NCBI GenBank assembly: GCA_035260525.1
Contig: DATFVB010000222.1
Location: forward strand, 1 to 47,702
Length of the DNA stretch: 47,702 nucleotides
From: Thermoanaerobaculia bacterium
GTDB lineage: Bacteria > Acidobacteriota > Thermoanaerobaculia > UBA5066 > DATFVB01
Direction: 5' to 3'
Positions 1 through 7,310 of the stretch are shown one piece after another (the first letter of the stretch is position 1; each line of letters opens with the position of its first letter). The translations under genes and the position numbers were made by a program. The notes beneath the pieces were generated by a model. It ran no database searches and was not told where the DNA came from. It saw only the letters and a program-made list of their open reading frames with translations.

Positions 1-388
1 CGCATTCGAATTCGATCGAATCGCCGGAACGCTTCCCGTAACCGATCGCGGAATACTTCCCGCCGTAGGTGTCGCACCAGTGCGCGACGTACCGTCCGTC
101 GCCGGCGTCGCCGATCAGCACGAGCGCCTCGTACTTCGGGGGACGCGCGACGTCCACCATGTGGACCTCGAGGAACCGGTGGTCGAGAACCCACCGGACG
201 TCGACGGTGTTTCGGGCCTCGCCGCCGCGGATCTTCCGCGTGAGGTCCCACTTTCCCGCGAGGCTCCCGATAAACGGATCGCGAAACGCGTCTCCGGGCG
301 GCTGCGCCGAGCCGCGGCCGGCCGCGAGGAACGCGACCATCGCGAGCACGGGGAGGATCTTCCTCGGGGCCCCCTCAGGCCTTCGCAC
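1..388 (-). CDS. Secreted DUF1579-like protein, C-terminus cut by window edge
   Basis: Reading leftward from a GTG at 388, the protein opens with a basic stretch and a hydrophobic run ending near SAQ, which looks like a Sec signal peptide. It then shows GKWDLTRKIRGGEA, VDVRWVLDHRFLEVHM and the YEALVLIGDAGDGRYVAHW region. That pattern resembles DUF1579 and related lipocalin-like proteins, whose function is unknown. GGAGGG lies 6 bases before the GTG and supports this start. The first 14 bases overlap the end of the Lrp-type gene upstream (375-388), so the two are probably co-transcribed. The frame is still open at base 1, so the C-terminal part is missing from the window. Family assignment is from memory of the pattern; secretion is inferred from the signal. 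Confidence 0.7.
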   Translation of the reverse strand, partial: MRRPEGAPRKILPVLAMVAFLAAGRGSAQPPGDAFRDPFIGSLAGKWDLTRKIRGGEARNTVDVRWVLDHRFLEVHMVDVARPPKYEALVLIGDAGDGRYVAHWCDTYGGKYSAIGYGKRSGDSIEFEC

Positions 389-878
389 GATTTTCCCTCC
401 TCTTCTTCTGTTCGCCGCCGGCCTCGAGCGGCACGAACGTCGCCGCCTTGATCCGGTTCACGACGATGCTCGTCTCGAAACGGGCCACGTTCGGATTGTC
501 GACGAAGAGCCTGCGCGCGAGCGCATCGTATTCGCGCATGTCGCGCGCGGTGACGACGAGCAGGAAATCCCCCCGGCCGGTGACGTGATAGCACTGCTGG
601 ACCTCGTCGGTCGCGAGCATCAGCCGGCGGAACTCGGAAAGGACGCGCTGGAGGGGCCGCTCGCCGATCGTGACCTCGACGATTGCCGTTACCCCTCTGC
701 CCGCCGCCTCGGGAGACACGACCGCGACGTCGGCGACGATCGTCCCGTCTCCCCGCAGGCGCTTCAACCGTCGCTGCACGGCCGACGCGGAGATCCCCGT
801 TTCCGCGGCGATCCGCTCCGCGGGCAGACGGTTGTTGCGCTGCACGATCTCCAGGATCCGGCGATCGAAGCAATCCAT
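375..878 (-). CDS. Lrp/AsnC family transcriptional regulator
   Basis: The 167-residue protein begins MDCFDRRILEIVQRNNRLPAE and carries the typical N-terminal helix-turn-helix (ISASAVQRRLKRLRGDGTI, about residues 28-46). A RAM/Lrp ligand-binding domain follows (VTIGERPLQRVL, CYHVTGRGDFLLVV, about 65-145). Length and layout match one-domain-pair Lrp regulators, which sense amino acids and often autoregulate. An in-frame start 24 codons further upstream is possible, but it adds a low-complexity R/S-rich stretch unlike the family, so 878 is preferred. It is divergent from the serine hydrolase at 1005 and overlaps the secreted DUF1579-like gene downstream. Four ATTTCG-type repeats fill the divergent gap and could be its binding sites. 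Confidence 0.9.
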   Translation of the reverse strand: MDCFDRRILEIVQRNNRLPAERIAAETGISASAVQRRLKRLRGDGTIVADVAVVSPEAAGRGVTAIVEVTIGERPLQRVLSEFRRLMLATDEVQQCYHVTGRGDFLLVVTARDMREYDALARRLFVDNPNVARFETSIVVNRIKAATFVPLEAGGEQKKRRENRAKA

Positions 879-898
879 CGAGCGGAAGCTCCCGTGGA

Positions 899-969
899 AT
901 TTCGCCGCCCCGGAGCTTCGGGGCGCGGATTTTCGTCGCGAGAGTAGCAAATTTCGGCGGATTTCGGCG
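899..969. promoter_or_regulatory. Four imperfect ATTTCGNCG repeats between Lrp gene and hydrolase
   Basis: ATTTCGCCG (899-907), ATTTTCGTCG (929-938), ATTTCGGCG (951-959) and ATTTCGGCG (961-969) lie in the 126-base gap between divergent genes; the last two are 10 bases apart. Lrp-family proteins often bind several spaced, AT-leaning sites next to their own gene. The role as an operator is an inference. Confidence 0.35.
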
Positions 970-1004
970 TCGCCGTGCGGCTATCCTCCCCGGCGGAGAA
1001 AACG

Positions 1005-2753
1005 ATGCAGAAATCGACGGCGGGTCTCCTCTTCGTGCTCGCGATCGCGCGGACCGCGCCGGCGCGAGCGGCCTCAGCGGAAGCCGGCGCGCTCGCGGGC
1101 GTCTGGGAAAGCGACCGGGTCTTCGGCCCGGAAGTCCGGGGCGCGCTCGCGCTCTCGCGCGGGCCCTCCGGATGGACGGCCTCGATCGGGCCGTTCACCG
1201 TCGCGGCACGTGAGGAGAACGGCGAGATCTCGTTCGGCCTCCCGGGAGACCGCGGCGCCTTCCGGGGCCGGCGGCGCGGCGCTGCGGTCGAGGGAAACTG
1301 GATTCAGCCGGTCAGCGTGACCGACGGCTGCCGCTACGCGACCCCCGTCGCGCTCGCGAAGATCTCCGGCGATGCTTACCGCGGTGAAGTGCGCCCGCTC
1401 GAAGATCGGCTGACGCTCGACCTCGTGATCCGGCGCGCGGCGGATGGCGCCGTCACGGCGTTCATCCGGAATCCGCAGCGAAACGCCGGCCTCAGGCTGG
1501 GCGCCCTCGCGGTGTCGAGGAGCGGCGACACGGTCACGCTCTCGCCCCCCTCGCGGCCGCCGATCGTCGGCCGCGCGCACGACGGCGGGAAATGGCTCTC
1601 CTTCGCGTTCCCCTTCGCCGACGGGACGTTCGACTTCACGCGCCGGGCCGCCGACGATGCGTTCGGCGTCGTCCCCCGCATTCCGCCGGCGGAAGGGGCT
1701 GCGCTCGCGCGGCCTCCGGAGACCCGCGACGGATGGAAGACGTCGACCCTGGCGGAGGCCGGGCTCGATCCCGCGCCCATCGAGGCGCTCGTGCGCGCGA
1801 TCCTCGCCCGGCGGGCCGACTCGGTCCGCTCGCCGTCGGTTCAGTCGCTCCTGATTGCGCGCCACGGGAAGCTCGCGCTCGAGGAATATTTCGAGGGCTT
1901 CTCGCGCGAAGCGACCCACGACTGGCGATCCGCGTCGAAGAGCCTGACGTCGCTCCTCGCCGGCGTCGCGATCGACCATGGCGCGAAGTTCGGACCCGAG
2001 ACGCCCGTCTACCCGCTCTTTCCCGGGGGGGACGCGCTCGTGCAGAAGAAACCGCGGCGCGCCCGGATCACAGTCGAGAACCTGCTCACGATGACGACCG
2101 GCTGGGCCTGCGACGACTACGACGATGCGTCTCCCGGCAACGAGGACACGATGCAGGAGCAGGCCGCGCAGCCCGACTGGTATCGGTTCGCGCTCGAGCT
2201 CCCGAGCATCGCGGAACCGGGCGGCCCGCGGTCATTCTATTGCTCGGCCGCGATGAATCTCGCCGGCGGCGTGATCGCGCGCGCCGCCGGCGTTCGGCTG
2301 GAGGACGAGTTCCACGACGGACTCGCCGCGCCGCTCGGCATCTCCCGTTACCACCTGAATCTCATGCCGGACGGCGCGCCTTACATGGCGGGCGGCGCGC
2401 GCTTGCGGCCTCGCGACTTCCTGAAGTTCGGACAGCTCATCCTCGACGGCGGAACGTGGAACGGCCGCCGCGTCGTCTCCCGCGACTGGATCGACCGCTC
2501 CGTCGCGCCCCACGCGAGCCAGAGCGGAAAGGACGACTACGGGTACGGGTGGCACCTCGGAACGCTCGCCGCGGGAGGCCGCGCCTATCGGACGATCGTC
2601 GCGGGTGGAAACGGCGGCGAGCTCCTCGTCGTCGTCCCGGAGCTCGACCTCGCGGTCGCGATCACCGGCGGGAACTACGGCGACTTCAGGACCTGGTCGA
2701 AGTTCGAGCCGGAGGTCGTCGGCGGCGTCGTGATCCCGGCGATCCGCCGCTGA
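1005..2753 (+). CDS. Secreted serine hydrolase, beta-lactamase class C / esterase type
   Basis: The 582-residue protein starts at the ATG after CGGAGAAAACG and opens with a signal peptide (MQKSTAGLLFVLAIARTAPA). An N-terminal region of about 210 residues reads as a beta-rich accessory domain. The C-terminal 350 residues form a class C beta-lactamase-like fold: the nucleophile motif S309-A-S-K312, the tyrosine motif Y412-C-S, and YGYGWHLG near the position of the third KTG-like motif. Proteins of this type hydrolyse esters, amides or D-amino-acid peptides in the periplasm; the true substrate cannot be read. An in-frame start at 975 would place extra residues before the signal peptide and is less likely. 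It is divergent from the Lrp regulator, which may control it. Confidence 0.88.
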   Translation: MQKSTAGLLFVLAIARTAPARAASAEAGALAGVWESDRVFGPEVRGALALSRGPSGWTASIGPFTVAAREENGEISFGLPGDRGAFRGRRRGAAVEGNWIQPVSVTDGCRYATPVALAKISGDAYRGEVRPLEDRLTLDLVIRRAADGAVTAFIRNPQRNAGLRLGALAVSRSGDTVTLSPPSRPPIVGRAHDGGKWLSFAFPFADGTFDFTRRAADDAFGVVPRIPPAEGAALARPPETRDGWKTSTLAEAGLDPAPIEALVRAILARRADSVRSPSVQSLLIARHGKLALEEYFEGFSREATHDWRSASKSLTSLLAGVAIDHGAKFGPETPVYPLFPGGDALVQKKPRRARITVENLLTMTTGWACDDYDDASPGNEDTMQEQAAQPDWYRFALELPSIAEPGGPRSFYCSAAMNLAGGVIARAAGVRLEDEFHDGLAAPLGISRYHLNLMPDGAPYMAGGARLRPRDFLKFGQLILDGGTWNGRRVVSRDWIDRSVAPHASQSGKDDYGYGWHLGTLAAGGRAYRTIVAGGNGGELLVVVPELDLAVAITGGNYGDFRTWSKFEPEVVGGVVIPAIRR

Positions 2754-2913
2754 CGCCGCGCATCGCGCCCGCGCGACGTTGAACGGCGCGAAGCGCGCGG
2801 ACGGCGCAGCGATTTGATTCGCATGGCTCAGGCGATCGTCCTCCCCGCCGCGTAGCTTGCAGGAAGCGGCTCCGCGAGCCCTGCTCGCGGCGCCGCGCCG
2901 ACAGGAGGCCGCC

Positions 2914-5403
2914 ATGAAACGCACCGACCGGCGCATCCTGCGCCTCGGAATCCTCGCCATCGCCCTCGCTTCGATCGCTTCTCCGCTCGCGGCCCAGAAG
3001 TGGACGCTGATCGGATGGAACGATCTCGGGATTCACTGTACGGACGGGATCGACTTCTCGGTCTTCTCGGTCCTCCCTCCCTACAACACCTTCCACGCCC
3101 AGCTGATCGACCCCTCCGGGCAGCTCGTCACGCAGCCCGCGGGAATGACGGTCACCTATGAGGCGGTCGCCGACACCGCCCAGTCGATCAACACGACCTC
3201 GATCGGAAAGACGAATTTCTGGACCTGGGTGAAGGCGCTCTTCGGCATCGATCCCCCGCCTCCGCCCGATACCGGAATCGCCGGCTTCTCCATGCCGGGC
3301 TCCGCGAACGCGCCGAAGCTCATGACGTTCGACGCCGCGAGCGCCTGGTTCACGGCGCAAGGAGTCCCGATCACGCCGTATCCCGACGGCGCGTTCTCCG
3401 TCACGCCGCCGATCAAGAACTACTACCCGATGTTTCGCCTCACCGCGCGAGACGCATTCGGCAACGCCGTCGCGACGACGGACGTCGTCGTGCCGATCTC
3501 CGACGAGATGGACTGCCGGTCGTGCCACGCCTCCGGGTCGAACCCGGCGGGCGAGCCCGCGGCGGGCTGGGTCTACGATTCGGACCCCAGCCGCGACGTG
3601 AAGCTCAACATCCTTCTCCTCCACGACGATCGGCAGGCGGCCGATCCCGTCTTCGCGGCGGACCTGGCGCTCCTCCCCGGGGCCAGTCCGAAGGGTCTCT
3701 ACGCGACCGTCACCGAGAACGGGACGCCGATCCTCTGCGCGAGCTGCCATGCGTCCAACGCTCTCGGCACGGCGGGCTTCGGCGGGACGATGCAGTTCAC
3801 GAGCGCGGTGCACACCCTGCACGCGGGGGTCATCGATCCGAGCAACGGGCTCTCGCTCGACGCCAACCAGAACCGCTTCGCCTGCTACCGCTGCCATCCG
3901 GGCGCCGCGACGAAATGCCTCCGCGGAGCGATGGGGAACTCCGTCGCCGCCGACGGGACGATGGCGATCCAGTGCCAGAGCTGCCACGGCGGCATGAGCA
4001 TGGTCGGCTCTTCGACGCGCCAGGGGTGGCTGCAGGAGCCGATGTGCCAGAGCTGCCATACGGGGACCGCGATCTCCAACGCCGGCGCGATCCGTTTCAC
4101 GTCGGTCTTCAGCAGTCCCGGGGTCGTCCGCACGACGACGAACGCCACGTTCGCGACGAACCCGAACACCCCCGCGCCCGGCCTCTCGCTCTACCGTTTC
4201 TCGACGGGGCACGGCGGCCTCGAGTGCGAAGGGTGCCACGGCTCGACGCACGCCGAGTTTCCGAGCTCCCACGAGAACGACAACGTGCAGAGCCTCGAGC
4301 TCCAGGGACACGTCGGGATGCTCTCGGACTGCGGCACGTGCCACGCGACGGCGCCCGCCGGGATCGCCGGAGGCCCCCACGGAATCCACCCCGTCGGCCA
4401 GGGGTGGGCCACGTCCCACGGCGACGCGGTCGAAGGCGTCGGGACCGGATCGTGCCAGGCCTGCCACGGCTCCGATTACCGGGGCACGGTGCTTTCGCGC
4501 GCGCTCGGTGACCGCGCGATTTCGACCGGATACGGGTCGCTCACGCTGTGGCGCGGGTTCCAGGTGAGCTGCTACGCGTGCCACGACGGGCCCGGCAGCG
4601 AGAACACGACGGCGAACCGCCCGCCGGTCGCCCGAAACGCGTCGGCGTCGACGGTGCCCGGGCAGTCGGTGGCGATCGCCCTGACGGCGACCGATCCCGA
4701 CGGCGACGCGCTGACCTACCGGGTCGTCACGCAGCCCCTCCACGGAACCGTGGGGCTCACGGGCAGTTCCGCGACGTATTTTCCGGACGTGAATTTCATG
4801 GGCGGCGACATCTTCACGTTCGCCGCGTGGGATGGCAAGATCAACTCCAATCTCGCTTCCGGATCCGTCAGCGTCCAGGCACCGGTGTGCGCCGTCAACT
4901 GTTCCGCGACGGTGCCCGCCTCGGCGTTCGCCGGGAGCGCGGTCGCCTTCCAGGCGTCGGCCTCCCTTTCCTCCGGATGCACCAGCGCGCCTTCGTACGA
5001 CTGGGATTTCGGCGACGGATCGCCGCACGGCACGACCGCCAACCAGACCCACACGTACGGCACCGCGGGAACTTACGCCTGGACGCTCGTCGTCTCCGCC
5101 AACGGCGTGAGCTGCGCGCGGAGCGGCACCATCACGATCACGAATCCCTGCTCGATCACCTGCAGCTCGACGGTGCCCACGAAGGCGCGCGTCGGGAAGA
5201 CCGTCGCCTTCAAATCGACGGCGACGACGTCCGGCTGCTCCGGAACGCCGGCATACAACTGGGACTTCGGCGACGGCAGCGCCCACGCCACGGTCCAGAA
5301 CCCGAAGCACGCGTACGGGACCCCGGGAAAGTACACCTGGCGCCTGAGCGTCACGGTGTCGGGCACCGCATGCTCCCGGAGCGGGGTGATCTCGATCTTC
5401 TGA
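2914..5403 (+). CDS. Secreted nine-haem c-type cytochrome with PKD domains
   Basis: The 829-residue protein has AGGAGG before the start and a Sec signal ending near PLAAQK. Residues 30-195 contain WNDLGIHCTDGIDFSVFSVLPP, an N-terminal region I associate with large extracytoplasmic cytochromes. Nine CXXCH haem sites follow between about residues 201 and 557: CRSCH, CASCH, CYRCH, CQSCH twice, CEGCH, CGTCH, CQACH and CYACH. Next comes a cadherin-like or Big-type domain (TDPDGDALTYRV, about 575-665), then two PKD domains with DWDFGDGSPHG and NWDFGDGSAHA. Such proteins move electrons across the periplasm or to outside acceptors, and PKD domains suggest surface display or polymer binding. No neighbouring cytochrome biogenesis or quinol oxidase genes are visible, so the redox partner is unknown. 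Confidence 0.9.
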   Translation: MKRTDRRILRLGILAIALASIASPLAAQKWTLIGWNDLGIHCTDGIDFSVFSVLPPYNTFHAQLIDPSGQLVTQPAGMTVTYEAVADTAQSINTTSIGKTNFWTWVKALFGIDPPPPPDTGIAGFSMPGSANAPKLMTFDAASAWFTAQGVPITPYPDGAFSVTPPIKNYYPMFRLTARDAFGNAVATTDVVVPISDEMDCRSCHASGSNPAGEPAAGWVYDSDPSRDVKLNILLLHDDRQAADPVFAADLALLPGASPKGLYATVTENGTPILCASCHASNALGTAGFGGTMQFTSAVHTLHAGVIDPSNGLSLDANQNRFACYRCHPGAATKCLRGAMGNSVAADGTMAIQCQSCHGGMSMVGSSTRQGWLQEPMCQSCHTGTAISNAGAIRFTSVFSSPGVVRTTTNATFATNPNTPAPGLSLYRFSTGHGGLECEGCHGSTHAEFPSSHENDNVQSLELQGHVGMLSDCGTCHATAPAGIAGGPHGIHPVGQGWATSHGDAVEGVGTGSCQACHGSDYRGTVLSRALGDRAISTGYGSLTLWRGFQVSCYACHDGPGSENTTANRPPVARNASASTVPGQSVAIALTATDPDGDALTYRVVTQPLHGTVGLTGSSATYFPDVNFMGGDIFTFAAWDGKINSNLASGSVSVQAPVCAVNCSATVPASAFAGSAVAFQASASLSSGCTSAPSYDWDFGDGSPHGTTANQTHTYGTAGTYAWTLVVSANGVSCARSGTITITNPCSITCSSTVPTKARVGKTVAFKSTATTSGCSGTPAYNWDFGDGSAHATVQNPKHAYGTPGKYTWRLSVTVSGTACSRSGVISIF

Positions 5404-5415
5404 TTCCGCGACCGG

Positions 5416-5441
5416 CGGAGGGAGGCTTCGGCCTCCCTCCG
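5416..5441. terminator. Bidirectional hairpin between convergent genes
   Basis: An 11-bp perfect stem (CGGAGGGAGGC with GCCTCCCTCCG) is closed by a TTCG tetraloop. It lies 12 bases after the cytochrome stop and 5 bases from the stop of the convergent gene at 5447. No T-run follows, so it may stop transcription from both sides in a GC-rich way or protect 3' ends. Confidence 0.75.
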
Positions 5442-5446
5442 ATTCC

Positions 5447-6085
5447 TCACCGCCGCGGCCTGACGCCGGAAGACCGGGGGGCGAGGAGGCCGGAGCGGCC
5501 GCGCATGATCCCGCGCGGGAAGCTGCCGCGCCCCGAATGAAAACCGTGCCGGCGGAAACCGCGGGATGGCGGGCCGATCACGATTCCTCCCCAGGCGAGC
5601 GACGCCGGAAGCTCGTTGGTCATCTCCGCCTCCCGCGGAGGCGCGCCGACCGCGGGCTCGTCGCGGCTCCCCCCTTCGGCGCCCGTCGGTCCCACCTCGA
5701 CAGCGGCGACGCTCGCGAGGTACGCGATCACCGACCCTCCCGCGCCGGCGTCGCGGAGCGCCGAGACGGTGTCGAAGTCGACGAATGCGGGGAGCTCGGA
5801 ACGGTGCGCCGCGAGGAACCAGACGAGCGCCTCGTCGCTCGTCCCCGACTGCTTCATCCCGACCGCGCGGGCGAGCACGGCCGTGGCCGCCTCCACCGGC
5901 GACCGGCGCCGCGCCGGCTCGGCGCTCCGTTCGACCGAGATGGCGCTGCCGGTCCCGCGGATCGTGACCCGCGCCGGGCCGGCCGGCCGGAGCGCGGAGA
6001 TCGGGGACCCGGCGAGCAGAGGAGAAGCGCCGGCCGCCAAAATGGCGGCGGCAAAACCTCGCAACGAGCCCGGACGCTTCCGCAT
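5447..6085 (-). CDS. Secreted protein of unknown function
   Basis: The 212-residue product begins MRKRPGSLRGFAAAILAAGASPLLAG, a clear signal peptide, so the start at 6085 is chosen over further upstream starts that would only add low-complexity sequence. The mature part contains VTIRGTGSAISVERSAEPARR, a predicted helical stretch EAATAVLARAVGMKQSGTSDEALVWFLAAHRSELPAF, the segment VSALRDAGAGGSVIAYLASVAAVEVGPTG and a Gly/Arg-rich tail. The middle resembles proteins that mention anti-sigma or periplasmic repeat helices, but I do not recognise a family. It converges on the cytochrome gene with a shared hairpin between them. Confidence 0.6.
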   Translation of the reverse strand: MRKRPGSLRGFAAAILAAGASPLLAGSPISALRPAGPARVTIRGTGSAISVERSAEPARRRSPVEAATAVLARAVGMKQSGTSDEALVWFLAAHRSELPAFVDFDTVSALRDAGAGGSVIAYLASVAAVEVGPTGAEGGSRDEPAVGAPPREAEMTNELPASLAWGGIVIGPPSRGFRRHGFHSGRGSFPRGIMRGRSGLLAPRSSGVRPRR

Positions 6086-6151
6086 TCGGATCGACCGGCT
6101 CCCGTATATCACGGCGGGCGCGCGATCTTGGCGTGTCTTAGGATTGCGGTA

Positions 6152-6220
6152 ATGGAAGGAACGCGGACGCCCGAAGACTCCGAGCGGAAAGCGCCCTCCT
6201 CCGCGGTCGCGGCCGGATGA
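6152..6220 (+). CDS. Possible 22-residue leader peptide
   Basis: An ATG at 6152 opens MEGTRTPEDSERKAPSSAVAAG and stops at the TGA that overlaps the next ATG as ATGA (6217-6220). The sequence has no recognisable domain and no strong ribosome binding site. It is listed because the stop/start overlap is what translational coupling looks like in the rest of the window. It could equally be chance. Confidence 0.25.
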   Translation: MEGTRTPEDSERKAPSSAVAAG

Positions 6221-6309
6221 GCCTTCTCGCGGTCGTCCTCGCCGTGATCGCGGTCTTCGTGCTGCTCCTGCCGATCCGGCTCCTCCGGGGCGTCCGGCGC
6301 CGGAAATAA
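6217..6309 (+). CDS. Small single-span membrane protein (30 aa)
   Basis: The frame encodes one hydrophobic segment (MSLLAVVLAVIAVFVLLLP) followed by a basic tail rich in arginine and ending RRRK. That is a well-formed N-out or N-in small membrane protein with a positive-inside anchor. It overlaps the preceding 22-codon frame by ATGA. There is no Shine-Dalgarno motif directly upstream, so expression would depend on coupling. Function is unknown; composition is the only support. Confidence 0.4.
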   Translation: MSLLAVVLAVIAVFVLLLPIRLLRGVRRRK

Positions 6310-6373
6310 TCCGTTTGATCTCAAATTTCAGTTGGACTTCGCGGAGCGACGGTGTCACGATCGGTCGGTCGGC

Positions 6374-6739
6374 ATGGCACTCACCCCGTCCATCGAGTCG
6401 TTCCTCGCCGCCCGGATCGCCTCGGTCGAGGAGCTCGAAATCCTGCTCCTGGTCGCGCGGGGGAACGCCGTATGGTCTCCGGCCGCCGCCGCCGAGCGCC
6501 TCGGGATGACGGCGGAAGTCGCCGGCGCCAATTTCGAGAGCCTCGTCTCCTCCAGCCTCGTGACGCGGGAAGCGGCCGGTTTCCGCTATCGCCCGGGCGA
6601 TGATGAAACCCGCGAAATCGTGTCGGACCTCGCGCGCGAATACGCCGAGCGGAGAGCCAACGTCATCAACGTGATCTATTCCGCCAACCTCGAGCGTCTC
6701 CGGAAGTTCGCCGATGCGTTTCGACTGAGGAAGCCATGA
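6374..6739 (+). CDS. Winged-helix-like small protein of unknown function
   Basis: The 121-residue product (from MALTPSIESFLAARIASVEE) has the pattern of a helix-turn-helix region: SVEELEILLLVARGNAVWSPAAAAERLGM then a second helix pair and a VTREAAGFRYRP wing-like strand. A C-terminal helix with ERRANVINVIYSANLERLRKFADAF follows. It looks like a DNA-binding or scaffold protein without a sensor domain. The ATG at 6374 is preferred; a TTG at 6332 is possible. It overlaps the next gene by 4 bases, so it belongs with the two small membrane proteins downstream and may regulate or accompany them. Exact function is unknown. Confidence 0.7.
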   Translation: MALTPSIESFLAARIASVEELEILLLVARGNAVWSPAAAAERLGMTAEVAGANFESLVSSSLVTREAAGFRYRPGDDETREIVSDLAREYAERRANVINVIYSANLERLRKFADAFRLRKP

Positions 6740-6999
6740 ACTTCGGCACCGCGGTCTACATCGCCTGCGCGGTCCTGTCCGCCGCCTGCGCCTACCTTCT
6801 GCTTCGCGGGTGGGCTCGGGGAAGGGAACGCCTCCTCCTCTGGAGCGGGCTCTGCTTCGTCGGAATCGCGGCCAACAACGTCCTGCTCTTCGTCGACCTG
6901 CGGATCATGACGCAGACCGACCTCTCGCTCGTCCGCATGATCCCTTCCGCCGTCGGGATCGCGGTCCTGATCTTCGGCCTCGTCTGGGAGACGCGATGA
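6736..6999 (+). CDS. DUF5985-like small membrane protein
   Basis: The 87-residue protein has three predicted membrane spans: residues about 5-23, 32-52 and 66-84. The RGWARGRERLLLWSGLCFVG loop, NNVLLFVDLRI and the final GLVWETR match my memory of the DUF5985 family, which usually occurs as adjacent pairs. The start overlaps the winged-helix-like gene by ATGA and its stop overlaps the next start. Function unknown; an inner membrane location is inferred. Confidence 0.7.
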   Translation: MNFGTAVYIACAVLSAACAYLLLRGWARGRERLLLWSGLCFVGIAANNVLLFVDLRIMTQTDLSLVRMIPSAVGIAVLIFGLVWETR

Positions 7000-7247
7000 G
7001 CAGCGTCGCCCTTCCCCTCGTCGCGGGTTTCCTCGTGATGGGGTTCGCCGTCGCCGCGCTCTTTTTCCTGCGTTTCTGGCGCGAGAGCCGCGACCGCCTG
7101 TTCCTCCTCTTCAGCGCGGCGTTCTTCCTGCTGGGCGTCGATCGCGTGATCGCCTCGACGTCGTCCGTCGGCGACGCCGTCTACCTGCTGCGCGCGCTCG
7201 CGTTCGTGCTGATCCTCGCCGCCGTCGTCGACAAGAACCGGCGCTGA
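6996..7247 (+). CDS. Second DUF5985-like small membrane protein
   Basis: The 83-residue protein is a paralogue in layout of the preceding one: three hydrophobic spans, an RFWRESRDRLFLLFSAAFFLLGVDRV loop/second span and a VVDKNRR end. It begins at the ATG that overlaps the stop of the previous gene. The pair probably forms a heteromeric membrane complex; this is an inference from the tandem arrangement. A structured repeat begins directly after its stop codon. Confidence 0.7.
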   Translation: MSSVALPLVAGFLVMGFAVAALFFLRFWRESRDRLFLLFSAAFFLLGVDRVIASTSSVGDAVYLLRALAFVLILAAVVDKNRR

Positions 7248-7288
7248 ACCCGCGTCGCCGGAGCTGGCTCGGGCGACGGGAGCCCGTG
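7248..7288 (+). repeat. Stop-proximal hairpin element, divergent copy of the 80-bp repeat family
   Basis: Directly after the TGA of the preceding gene, CGTCGCC and GGCGACG form a 7-bp stem around GGAGCTGGCTCG. The stretch resembles the start of the 80-bp repeats at 31839 and 32043 (shared core AGCTGGCTCGGG followed by a GGAGC...CGTG run). It may act as a terminator or 3' end structure. Confidence 0.5.
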
Positions 7289-7310
7289 ATGGGGAGGAGT
7301 TCGGTTGACC

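Noticed and set aside
2686-5310. Long minus-strand frame of 874 codons across the cytochrome gene
   Set aside because: It is antisense to a clear nine-haem cytochrome. Its translation is R/G/V/D-rich without any domain, as expected from a shadow frame in GC-rich DNA.
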